Source: CAKZQX01 sp034435975
Lineage (GTDB): Bacteria > Chloroflexota > Chloroflexia > Chloroflexales > Chloroflexaceae
NCBI GenBank assembly: GCA_034435975.1
Contig: DAOTWD010000018.1
Coordinates: 1-64,000 of the forward strand
Length of the DNA: 64,000 nucleotides
Reading direction: 5' to 3'
Numbering within the stretch: position 1 is the first letter of the stretch; each line of letters opens with the position of its first letter. The notes under the pieces are model-generated. The model was not told the origin of the DNA. It searched no databases and was given only the letters and a program-made list of their open reading frames with translations. The position numbers and the translations under genes were made by a program. Below are positions 8,936 to 17,408 of this stretch, one piece after another.

Positions 8936-11818
8936 CTACGCCGTGCCGGTGGAGCACGATGCCAGGAATTGTGCTGCCAGGGGTGGTAACTGCTTGAGCG
9001 GCCCCGTCCGCACGCGCGTTGCAGGCAGGGAATGTAAGAACTTTTCACCATATTTCCTGGTCAGCAAGCGCTTATCAAGCACCACCACAATTCCTCGATC
9101 TTCCTTACTGCGTATCAAGCGCCCAAAACCCTGCTTGAAGCGCAAGATACTTTGTGGTACAGAATACTCACTGAACGGATCCTTGAACTGTTCGCTACGT
9201 GCAGCAAAAATAGGATCGGAAGGAACACTGAAAGGTAACTTGGTAATCACTAACACCGAGAGGGCCTCGCCCACCACATCAACGCCTTCCCAGAAGCTAC
9301 TGGTACCCAGCAATACGGTACGCGGTGTGGCCTTAAAGCGTTCCAGCAACGAGCGGCGGGAGCCATCGATGCCCTGCCCCAGCACCGCGATTTCGTGCTG
9401 CTCCAGCGCATCCTGAATTCCCCCATAGGTTTGTTTCAACGCCGCATTCGAGGTGAACAGCGCCAGCGTGCGCCCCTCAGTGGCAGTGCAGAGCGTAATC
9501 AGCGCATCCTCAATCATCTGTTGATAGCCGCGCTGGTTGGGCTCGGGAATATCGTTGGGGATATAGACCAGTGCCTGCTGCTCGTAGTCAAACGGCGAGT
9601 CGAGTTGCAGTTCTGTGGGTTCTGGTAAGCCCAGGCGCTCTTTGATAAACGCAAAAGAATGATCAACCGAGATAGTGGCCGAAGTCAGGATGCTGGTTTG
9701 TTTCTGGGCAAAGAGGTGCGCCTGCAAGATCTCAGCCACATGCAGCGGTGCAGCGTTGAGCAGCAGCATGTTGTGGGTGTGGTCGTGCGTGAGCCAGCAG
9801 ATACGCTCTTCGTTGCCAAAGATGATATGACCGGTTTGCACGCGTACATCGGTCGCATAGCGCTTTAAGAACTGCACACGCAGCATCAGTTCATCGTAGT
9901 TGGCAATTTCGGCCTGTTCCAGTTTAAGCAACGCTATCTCTATCTTCCCCAGTCCCTCGCCAATTTCGGTGAGCGTCAGGTTCAGGTTATCCCAGGCTTG
10001 CTCGACACTGGCCCAGGCTGGTTTCTGGCGCACACCGGGTGTCAACCGCAAGCGTGAGTCGTAGATGTTTGACTCTCCTTCCAGGGTGACAAAGGCCCGT
10101 AACACGTTGAAGAACTCCGTGACCAGGTACCGAGTACGATCAATCGTCGGGCGCATGGCATCGGCAATTACCTGGATCGTTTCCATCTCGCTCTGCGTGG
10201 CTGCGCTGTCGCGGAGATACATCGGCAAGTCAGCGCATAGACCACTCACCGTCATAGCGCCACCCGTCTGGTAGAGGGTATCCAGGAATTGGAGGAGTGC
10301 CGCCTGATCAACGCGGAAGCTTAACTGGTCGGTGGCGACATCTTCCAGGTTGTGCGCCTCGTCAATAATCAGATGATCATAGGGTGGCAGGACATTCGAT
10401 TGTGCGGACAGATCGGCCAGCAACAGGGCGTGGTTCACTACCACGATATGTGCAGCCTCGGCGCGGCGCCGGGCTTTGAAGAAAAAGCAGTCGTGATAAT
10501 CGGCACAACGTGGCCCGGTGCAGGTGTCAGGGGTGACGTTGATGCGACTCCAGGCCGTATTTTCGTGTTCAAGCAGGAATAGTTCGGCACGGTCGCCGCT
10601 GGTAGTAGTGGGCAGCCACAGTTGCACCTTCACCAATGCCCGTGCCTCATCGATTGCGAGATTTTCATCACTACGTAGCCGCTTATAACGTCGCAAGCAG
10701 AGATAGTTGCCACGGCCCTTCAGGAGGGCAGCTGTGAATGGTGGCGAGTCATCCGTTCCATCTGACTGCAACATCCGCTGTAAATCGGGAATATCTTTGC
10801 AGAACAACTGATCCTGCAAATTGATCGTATTGGTCGAAACAACGACACGCTCACCACGCTGAACGGCAAACAATACCGCTGGTACCAGATAGGCCATACT
10901 CTTGCCAGTGCCAGTACCAGCCTCAACGAGCACACTGTCCCCTTGATTAAAAGCAAGCGCAATCGTCTGAGCCATCTGAATCTGTTGTGGGCGCTGTTCG
11001 TAGCCTGCAAAGCGCTGTCCCAGCGGGCCATGAGGGTCAAAAAAGGCGGTTATCTGCTCAATATTGAGCGGGGTGGTATTTCCAGTTGGCTTGAGCGCTG
11101 GCGGTATTGGCGGATGGGTGCCGATGTCTGCCCTGTTCGGGTTCCCTCCAGCGGGCGGTACCGCACCGTTGGTCGGTGGTGGAGTGTCGGCTGTTACCAC
11201 GCCGCCTGATCCTGACGAAACAGTACGTGTTCTGGTGCGCTCAACTTCGGCAAAAAGTTCACGCACCGCCCAGTTGGTTTTGTGCATCAGCCGGTTGACT
11301 GCTCCCAGTTCGGATAGTTCCAGAGCCGTAATGCGCTCCATCAAATGCAAAAACACCTGGCGACATACATCGGCGTCATTCAAAGCCCGATGATCCGCAG
11401 GATGGGGAATCTGCAGTGCTTCCGCCAGTGCGCTGAGTTTGTAGACGGGTGCCTGAGGCATCAGAATGGTTGCCAGGTCGAACGTATCATAGATCGACTG
11501 GGCGAAGTGCATCCCCTGCGCACGTAACATATTTATATCAAAGTTGATCGAGTGTCCCACCAGGGGATAGTTCTTGACAAAGCGCACAAAGTCTGGGGCG
11601 ATGCGGTTAAAACTGGGAGCATCGGCCAGATCATGGGCGGTAATGCCGGTCAGTTGGGTAATCTTGAGCGGTAGTGCCTGTCGCGGTTTGACGAGGTGCG
11701 CAAACGTTTCGAGTACCTCCTGCCCCCGAAACTTGACGGCCGCAACCTCAATAATCTCATCTACACCGGCTTCCAGGCCAGTGGTCTCAACGTCTAGCGC
11801 CACGTAGATGCGTTCCAT
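8936..11818 (-). CDS. dinG: DnaQ exonuclease-DinG helicase fusion
   Basis: About 960 residues from the ATG at 11818, where MERIYVALDVETTG begins directly with exonuclease motif I; the frame extends 19 codons further upstream but without reason. Residues about 1-170 are a DEDD 3'-5' exonuclease (DVETTG, VGHSINFD, HRALNDADV). A variable linker follows, then an XPD/DinG-type SF2 helicase: Walker A AGTGTGKS, DEAH box IIDEAHNLED, and late motifs including GTSSFWEGVD and QGFGRLIRS. Four cysteines (one in GNYLC, then C-x4-C-x5-C in DTCTGPRCADYHDC) match the iron-sulphur cluster of DinG/XPD enzymes. The exonuclease-helicase arrangement is that of the Bacillus DinG type. Expected role is repair at forks, R-loops or damaged DNA. 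Confidence 0.92.
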   Translation of the reverse strand: MERIYVALDVETTGLEAGVDEIIEVAAVKFRGQEVLETFAHLVKPRQALPLKITQLTGITAHDLADAPSFNRIAPDFVRFVKNYPLVGHSINFDINMLRAQGMHFAQSIYDTFDLATILMPQAPVYKLSALAEALQIPHPADHRALNDADVCRQVFLHLMERITALELSELGAVNRLMHKTNWAVRELFAEVERTRTRTVSSGSGGVVTADTPPPTNGAVPPAGGNPNRADIGTHPPIPPALKPTGNTTPLNIEQITAFFDPHGPLGQRFAGYEQRPQQIQMAQTIALAFNQGDSVLVEAGTGTGKSMAYLVPAVLFAVQRGERVVVSTNTINLQDQLFCKDIPDLQRMLQSDGTDDSPPFTAALLKGRGNYLCLRRYKRLRSDENLAIDEARALVKVQLWLPTTTSGDRAELFLLEHENTAWSRINVTPDTCTGPRCADYHDCFFFKARRRAEAAHIVVVNHALLLADLSAQSNVLPPYDHLIIDEAHNLEDVATDQLSFRVDQAALLQFLDTLYQTGGAMTVSGLCADLPMYLRDSAATQSEMETIQVIADAMRPTIDRTRYLVTEFFNVLRAFVTLEGESNIYDSRLRLTPGVRQKPAWASVEQAWDNLNLTLTEIGEGLGKIEIALLKLEQAEIANYDELMLRVQFLKRYATDVRVQTGHIIFGNEERICWLTHDHTHNMLLLNAAPLHVAEILQAHLFAQKQTSILTSATISVDHSFAFIKERLGLPEPTELQLDSPFDYEQQALVYIPNDIPEPNQRGYQQMIEDALITLCTATEGRTLALFTSNAALKQTYGGIQDALEQHEIAVLGQGIDGSRRSLLERFKATPRTVLLGTSSFWEGVDVVGEALSVLVITKLPFSVPSDPIFAARSEQFKDPFSEYSVPQSILRFKQGFGRLIRSKEDRGIVVVLDKRLLTRKYGEKFLHSLPATRVRTGPLKQLPPLAAQFLASCSTGTA

Positions 11819-12364
11819 AATAAAGATGCCTCGTGTATACTCGCTTCCCAATCCGTGTCGATCATATCCGTACAAAATGTAATTTGAGCATTATAGCAGA
11901 TACGTCGCAAGTTTTGTGGGTTTACCAGATTCGGTTGGTTTCCTCTCCCATGGAGTTCTTGCTCTCGTTGTTTACATACCCGTTTCGAGGAAAGTTCGCT
12001 CGTGCGGGTGCAGGAGTCTGTAGCCCCCACACCCCTGCTTTGCGGCCCGTTGTGGCGGCTTTGTTGCCACACCAGCGTGATGACCCGATCTGATATTATC
12101 AGGATGCACATAACATTGTTAGAGGATGCACCAGGTGTAGAACACATTGGGGAGAATTACTTAGGGACACGCCGGGAACAAAACTGCAGGCAACGTCGAT
12201 ACCAGCACGACAAGGAGTATACAGTATCAATTTGTACTGCCGAGAGGGTCGAGAACGCAGAAGTGTCGTTCCATCATTTATCTGGTGTCTCAATACTCTC
12301 GACATCTGGCTGCATGCGCCGGGCTCATAGTACCCGGAACCCGTCAAACAAGCGCAATCGGTGC
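11819..12364. other. Non-coding gap between dinG and S41 protease gene
   Basis: About 545 bases with no convincing gene. It holds a small perfect palindrome CTGATA-t-TATCAG at 12090-12102. The promoter of dinG (minus strand) should lie in its left part. Confidence 0.35.
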
Positions 12365-13639
12365 CTATGGGGTAGTCGCCACTGCGAGCAATTCCTCCAG
12401 CGCCCGTGCCAGCTGTACATCGTCACCCTGCAACAATTCATCAAGCGTGAGTTCCGCTGCATCAAGAGGCGAGAGTGGCTGGGCACCAAGGGGCAGTACG
12501 ACTTCGATATCTGGTGCGATCCCTTTTTGCCGGATCAGGCGGCCATTTGGCGTGAGCCACTGGCTGGTACCGAGTAATAACTGGGCGCCATCATTGAGCG
12601 TATAGGTAGTCAGGACGGTTCCGGTACCCGTGGTGGGAACGCCGATTATGGTAGCACGTCTGGCATCTTGCAAAGCACCAGAAAGAATCTCAGCCGAACT
12701 GGCTGTCTCAAAATTGACCAGCACCACCATCGGCAGATCTAAAGCTACCCCACCGTTGCGTGCATTCGTCACTCGACGCTGACCGTTCCGATCTTCTTCC
12801 ACAAGAACAGGTGTGTCCTGGGGTAAAAACTGACTGGCAATGCCGATAGCCTCATTTACCAGGCCACCCGGGTTGTTGCGCAGATCCAGCACCAGTTGAC
12901 GCGCTCCCTGCTGCCGGGCCTGTTCCAGTGCCCGTTGCATCTCCGTGGCCGAACGTTCAGCAAATGAGTTGAGCCGTACCAGCGCGATCCCTTCCGGGAG
13001 CATGCTCCAGGTGACACTCGGTACTTCAATATTGTTCCGTTGGATCCGCACATCGACTGGCACAGTCTCACCCACATGCAGAATCTGCAACTCAACTATC
13101 GTGCCGCGTGGCCCGCGAATGCGGCTGACCAGTTCGTCGACATTCATGCCACGTGTCTCCTCACCATCCACAGCGAGAATAAAGTCGCCTGCCCGCAAGC
13201 CAGCACGTTCGGCTGGTGAGCCTTCAATCGGGCGCACGATCACTGCCTGACCATCTTCACGCACATTCAAGTAGGCACCGATACCTTCAAATTCCCCGGT
13301 CAACGACTCTTGCCAGCGTTGCGCTTCACTGGCCGACATAAAGCGTGTGTGCCCGCGATCATCGAGCGTGTCCAGCATCCCATTGATTGCTCCTTCTATC
13401 ATGCGCTGCGGATCGGCGGCGTTCGCGTCCACAAAGTTGTTACGCGCCAGATCCCATACTTGCCAGAAGACGCCGAACTGCGCACAGACGTCGTTGGACT
13501 CGGGGCAGTTGGTGGCAGGGGTCACTGCGTACAGCAACAGCATCCCGCCCCCACTACCAAGGATGAACGTCGATGTCATCATCATGAATATTAACCAGAG
13601 CGGCAATTGTAATCGCAGGAAATTGAGCAATGTACGCAT
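12365..13639 (-). CDS. S41 (C-terminal processing) peptidase-like protein lacking the catalytic lysine
   Basis: A 424-residue protein with an N-terminal signal or anchor (about 10-38), an N-terminal helical region, a PDZ domain (about 115-200, with IVRPIEGSPAERAGLRAGD) and an S41 catalytic core (about 215-385, with LVLDLRNNPGGLV). The nucleophile of CtpA/Prc proteases aligns with S314 (TASSAEIL). The general-base lysine, 25 residues later in the GKG motif, is T339 here (PTTGTGTVL). The downstream WLTPNGR and KGIAPDIEV motifs are intact, so the fold is complete. It may be a lineage variant using another base, or a non-proteolytic PDZ-substrate binder. It is exported and would act on envelope proteins. 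It is monocistronic, divergent from the PhnP-like gene. Confidence 0.85.
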   Translation of the reverse strand: MRTLLNFLRLQLPLWLIFMMMTSTFILGSGGGMLLLYAVTPATNCPESNDVCAQFGVFWQVWDLARNNFVDANAADPQRMIEGAINGMLDTLDDRGHTRFMSASEAQRWQESLTGEFEGIGAYLNVREDGQAVIVRPIEGSPAERAGLRAGDFILAVDGEETRGMNVDELVSRIRGPRGTIVELQILHVGETVPVDVRIQRNNIEVPSVTWSMLPEGIALVRLNSFAERSATEMQRALEQARQQGARQLVLDLRNNPGGLVNEAIGIASQFLPQDTPVLVEEDRNGQRRVTNARNGGVALDLPMVVLVNFETASSAEILSGALQDARRATIIGVPTTGTGTVLTTYTLNDGAQLLLGTSQWLTPNGRLIRQKGIAPDIEVVLPLGAQPLSPLDAAELTLDELLQGDDVQLARALEELLAVATTP

Positions 13640-14114
13640 AGCAAAATTTCTATATCCTAATCTATATTATTATTATGGACACGAACGAGAGTAGACCAAT
13701 GCTCTCTACCGCAGAGCGGTACGTTGTTTTTTCGCCGTTGCCCTATCTGGCTTCGCTCAGGGTAAACTTCGGTCAAGAGGATATGGGGTGCACGTGACCA
13801 CATAGCTCGAATCAATTATAACACGTAACAGGCTGTGTTTGTGCCTGGACGCTTTTTCGGACATTAAAGGTTATGTCGATTGATCAGCGGTACCCGTTCT
13901 GAGGAACGGTCGCCTGCAGGGGTTGCGGGGGCCGCAGGCCCCCGCAACTTCAAGAACCGCCAGTCGGGGCCAGAATTTCCCAACTTCCCCATCGGAACGA
14001 GGACAAACGTCACAGCAGTATCGAGTGAGTCGCCGATTGCGTTCATCGCGTCCGAAAGAGATAAAGCGTAACACGATGAAACAAATCGGAATAACCCTTA
14101 TTGTGCCCAGAGCG
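13640..14114. other. Divergent intergenic region with a perfect 12-base hairpin
   Basis: AT-rich promoter sequence for the protease gene lies at about 13640-13680. At 13922-13933 and 13937-13948 there is a perfect GC-rich stem (GTTGCGGGGGCC / GGCCCCCGCAAC) with a 3-base loop GCA. A shorter relative (GGGGCC-GCA-GGCCCC) occurs at 20523-20537. Neither has a T-run. No gene is seen. Confidence 0.5.
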
Positions 14115-14123
14115 TGGTATAAT
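14115..14123 (+). promoter_or_regulatory. Extended -10 promoter directly before the PhnP-like gene
   Basis: TGGTATAAT at 14115-14123 is a consensus extended -10 element. Transcription would begin at about 14130, almost exactly on the ATG at 14131, implying a leaderless or near-leaderless mRNA. Confidence 0.6.
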
Positions 14124-14130
14124 AGCGTTG

Positions 14131-14928
14131 ATGAACCATATTGAAGCACTCATTTCACCCATGCGGCTGATCTTCCTGGGTACGGGAACGTCTACAGGTA
14201 TCCCTGTTGTTGGTTGTCGTTGTCCGGTTTGTATCTCAAGTGACCCACGTAATCAACGTACCCGGACATCAGCGTTGCTGCAGATCGGTGAGCAACGGCT
14301 GCTGATTGATGCCGGGCCGGATTTTCGCATCCAGGCACTGCGAGCGCAGATTTGCCACCTCGATGCAGTATTGCTCACACATTCTCACTTTGATCACGTT
14401 GCCGGGTTAGACGACTTGCGCCCCATTATTCCCCTGGGCAACAAGATACCCATTTTTGGCAACGCTCGCACCCTGGCGGACGTGCGGCGACGCTTTGATT
14501 ATGCCTTTGTAGACAATGCTGTCTCCATTGGCTCAACTCGCCCGGCATTGGAACTGTGCCTGGTGGAGGGGCCATTTCAGATTGGAACCACTCGGATTAT
14601 ACCGGTTGAGATTTTGCATGGTGACTGGACAATCACCGGCTATCGGATTGGTCGGTTAGGCTATATTACCGATGCCAGCCTGGTGCCTGCTCCGGCACGA
14701 GCTATATTGTGCGATCTCGACGTTCTGGTGTTAAATGCATTACGTTTCGAGCCTCATCCGACTCATCTCAGTATTGACCAGGCGCTGGCGGTTATTGCTG
14801 ACCTGCGCCCGAAACGGGCTTTTCTCGTTCATATAGGCCACCGGGTTGACTATAGCACCGTCAATGCCCGGTTGCCGCCAGGGGTCGAACTGGCCTATGA
14901 TGGGTTAGAGATAGAGATAATGAGGTAA
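14131..14928 (+). CDS. Metallo-beta-lactamase fold hydrolase (PhnP-like)
   Basis: About 265 residues from ATG 14131; the ATG at 14161, where MRLIFLGTGTSTG begins, is an equally good homology start. The N-terminal GTGTSTGIPV followed by the cysteine cluster GCRCPVC, the metal motif HSHFDH, the later TDAS and the terminal HIGH all match the PhnP group, which hydrolyses cyclic phosphodiesters (for example 5-phosphoribosyl 1,2-cyclic phosphate) and carries a structural zinc on the cysteines. No other C-P lyase gene is nearby, so the substrate is open. The stop codon is five bases before the glycosyltransferase start, so the two form an operon. Confidence 0.85.
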   Translation: MNHIEALISPMRLIFLGTGTSTGIPVVGCRCPVCISSDPRNQRTRTSALLQIGEQRLLIDAGPDFRIQALRAQICHLDAVLLTHSHFDHVAGLDDLRPIIPLGNKIPIFGNARTLADVRRRFDYAFVDNAVSIGSTRPALELCLVEGPFQIGTTRIIPVEILHGDWTITGYRIGRLGYITDASLVPAPARAILCDLDVLVLNALRFEPHPTHLSIDQALAVIADLRPKRAFLVHIGHRVDYSTVNARLPPGVELAYDGLEIEIMR

Positions 14929-14933
14929 ACTGC

Positions 14934-16055
14934 ATGCGGATCGGTATTGATGCGCGGTTAAACGCCTATCGCACGGGCGGCATTTCCCAATATACGCGCC
15001 AGTTGCTGACAGCGCTGGCACCGATAGCCGATCAGGATGAACTGGTGGCGTTGCAACATTTCCAGCATCTGCGGCCACTGGTCGTCGCGCCGAATGTCCG
15101 GCGGGAAACGCTCTTTACACCACCGCACCACCGGTTTGAGCAATATCTGTTGCCGTTCGAGTTACTGCGCCTGCGACTCAATCTCATCCATTGCCCCGAT
15201 TTTATCGCGCCGCGTCACCGCATATGTCCGGCAATCATTACGATTCACGACCTGGCGTTTCTGCACTATCCCGAAATATTGGATGCCAGCGCTCGCCGCT
15301 ACTATCACCAGGTATATGACGCGGTCAGGTATGCCGATGCGGTGATTGCTGTCTCCGAAGCAACCCGCAAGGATATTGTTGAGCTGCTGGGAATACCTGC
15401 CGAACGGGTGGACGTGGTGTATGAGGCGGCTGCACCGATCTTTACCCCACAACCGGTGATAGGCGGTACGATGCATACTGTTAATGGGAAAACACTTCAC
15501 GCCAATACGTTTATGCTCTTTGTCAGTACCATCGAGCCACGTAAAAACCTGCCCATGCTGTTCAAGGCACTGCGCATCTGCTGTGATCGGCGTCCCGATG
15601 TCCCCTACCACCTGGTGCTGGCAGGAGCGCGGGGATGGCAAGATCAGGACATCATCGCAACGGTAAAAGCGCTGCGATTGACCGATCAGGTGCTTTTTTT
15701 AGGTCAGGTGGATATGATCGATCTGCGCTGGCTGTATAACGCCTGCCTGTTTTACCTCAACCCCTCACGCTATGAGGGCTTTGGTCTTACGGTACTCGAA
15801 GCGATGGCTTGTGGTGCCCCAACGGTTATTGCCGATGTCAGCAGTTTGCCCGAAATTGCGGGCGATGCGGCGTTGCGCATCCCGCCTGATGATCCTGGTG
15901 CCTGGGCGGATGTGCTTGAGCGGTTGTGGCATGATCCGGATCTGCGCCACACGTTGTCCAGCGCCGGGTCAGCACGTGCCGCGCACTTCTCGTGGGAACG
16001 CACAGCGCGTGAGACGCTGGCAATCTATCGGCGTGTGCTGGCTACGTCAGCGTAA
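14934..16055 (+). CDS. Family 4 glycosyltransferase
   Basis: A 373-residue GT-B fold enzyme. The N-terminal MRIGIDARLNAYRTGGISQYT is typical of GT4 mannosyl/glucosyltransferases; the donor-binding half has FVSTIEPRKNLPML, VLAGARGWQ, the acidic ESA-type motif RYEGFGLTVLEAMACG and DVSSLPEIAGDAAL. It should transfer a nucleotide-linked sugar onto a glycan or lipid acceptor in the cytoplasm. It lies five bases after the PhnP-like gene and is co-transcribed with it. The specific sugar and acceptor cannot be read from sequence. Confidence 0.9.
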   Translation: MRIGIDARLNAYRTGGISQYTRQLLTALAPIADQDELVALQHFQHLRPLVVAPNVRRETLFTPPHHRFEQYLLPFELLRLRLNLIHCPDFIAPRHRICPAIITIHDLAFLHYPEILDASARRYYHQVYDAVRYADAVIAVSEATRKDIVELLGIPAERVDVVYEAAAPIFTPQPVIGGTMHTVNGKTLHANTFMLFVSTIEPRKNLPMLFKALRICCDRRPDVPYHLVLAGARGWQDQDIIATVKALRLTDQVLFLGQVDMIDLRWLYNACLFYLNPSRYEGFGLTVLEAMACGAPTVIADVSSLPEIAGDAALRIPPDDPGAWADVLERLWHDPDLRHTLSSAGSARAAHFSWERTARETLAIYRRVLATSA

Positions 16056-16421
16056 CATGCGCTACGTGGCTGACATCGTAACCCGGAGGGTCAAACGTCT
16101 GAATATCGGTTCCTCAATGACCTATGGCGGGTACCCATGCCCATTGGCTCTATGCGCATCACGTGAAGGGCTGCCGCCCTGAAAACCGCGATGCGTATGG
16201 GGAAAGCACATCCGTGTGCCCCTCTATCTGCCGAAGGTACAAAGACGAACTGACGATCCCACTGCATACCGTGTGTCAATGACCGGACGTATATGGGTGC
16301 GTGAAGCTGATCCTTTGTTCCCCCGGTTCCCGTGAAAAACAGAAAGACACCCTTCAGCCAGAGACCAAAACCTTCTGATGATGACTGGATACAGACACAT
16401 ATGCTCCATCTATGACCGATT
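16056..16421. other. Convergent intergenic gap
   Basis: Between the convergent glycosyltransferase and IF-2B family genes. It contains GTGTCAATGACCGGA at 16273-16287, matching an arm of the inverted repeat at 2165-2237, and loosely complementary GATGCG-type segments near 16150 and 16190. No clear terminator or gene is seen. Confidence 0.4.
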
Positions 16422-17351
16422 TCAACACACAACCTTGACTTCCTGCATCAGGGCGGGATGTAGCTTGATTGAAGCCAGCCAACCCTCAACCCCGGCCGTG
16501 GGTAAGATTCCCTGTTCTGTCACCAGGCCTGTCAGTTCTGTCAACGGTGTACAATCAAAGTAGAGATTCTTCACTGTGATATTGGGGGGAATAGTGTCCC
16601 AAACCTGTTCGGGGGGCCAGTGTGTCTGGCGTGGTGGATTGTACCCAGGAGGCAGAAATTTCTCGCTACTGCATAGAGCGTAGATCGGCACATGATTGGC
16701 CTGAGCAGCCAGGGCTAACCCATAGGTACCGACCTTGTTCATCAACCCCCGGCTATTCAGGTGATCTGCACCAACTAACACCAGATCCATGCGCCCGACG
16801 AACGAGATAGCCAGTGCATCGATCATCAGCGTCACCGGAATGCCATCCTCGGCCAGTTCGAGCGCCATCTTGCGTCCTTCAAAGCCAGGACGGCCTTCAG
16901 CACAGATCACACGGAAGCGTCGCCCGGCACGCTGGGCATGGCGCAAGGCAGCCCGCACGGTGGTACTGCGGCTATTAGTTAGTACCTGGGCACCTTCGGA
17001 AATCAGTGGGAGCACTGACTCGGCAATGGCTGCTTCGTGTACATGGAGCTGGCGCTTAAAATCCCTGACCACGTCGGCAATGGCCTGCCGTAATGCCCGC
17101 AGCGAGTCGATCGCATCAATTTTCCACAAGACATCATTGACCAGATTGACCAGCGAAGCCATAGACGGCTGGGCATGGATTAGTGCCCAGATGGTTGTTA
17201 CCAATTCTTGACGAAACACATCTGCTGTTGGAGCATCGGTAGTACGTGCGCTGTGCAGTAATATCTCCGCACCATGTTCTGCTATCTCTGCTGCACCAGA
17301 ATAATTATCGGACGCAATCTCAGCGATAGCCTGTACGGTCCACTTATCCAC
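16422..17351 (-). CDS. IF-2B family sugar-phosphate isomerase-like protein
   Basis: A 309-residue protein of the eIF-2B alpha/MtnA/ribose-1,5-bisphosphate isomerase superfamily. The GTG start at 17351 follows GGAGG by about five bases. Core motifs are LTNSRSTTV, VICAEGRPGFEG (the Cys corresponds to the catalytic Cys of MtnA-type isomerases) and LVGADHLNSRG followed by NKVGT (the Asp is the second catalytic residue). Both catalytic residues being kept argues for an aldose-ketose isomerase acting on a phosphorylated ribose derivative rather than a translation factor. It follows the hybrid kinase gene after 57 bases on the same strand, so the two are probably co-transcribed. Confidence 0.75.
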   Translation of the reverse strand: MDKWTVQAIAEIASDNYSGAAEIAEHGAEILLHSARTTDAPTADVFRQELVTTIWALIHAQPSMASLVNLVNDVLWKIDAIDSLRALRQAIADVVRDFKRQLHVHEAAIAESVLPLISEGAQVLTNSRSTTVRAALRHAQRAGRRFRVICAEGRPGFEGRKMALELAEDGIPVTLMIDALAISFVGRMDLVLVGADHLNSRGLMNKVGTYGLALAAQANHVPIYALCSSEKFLPPGYNPPRQTHWPPEQVWDTIPPNITVKNLYFDCTPLTELTGLVTEQGILPTAGVEGWLASIKLHPALMQEVKVVC

Positions 17352-17408
17352 ATCGTCCTCCGCTAACCAGGTACGCTGGCCTGTGCCAGCGCTCTATCTG
17401 AAAATCTC

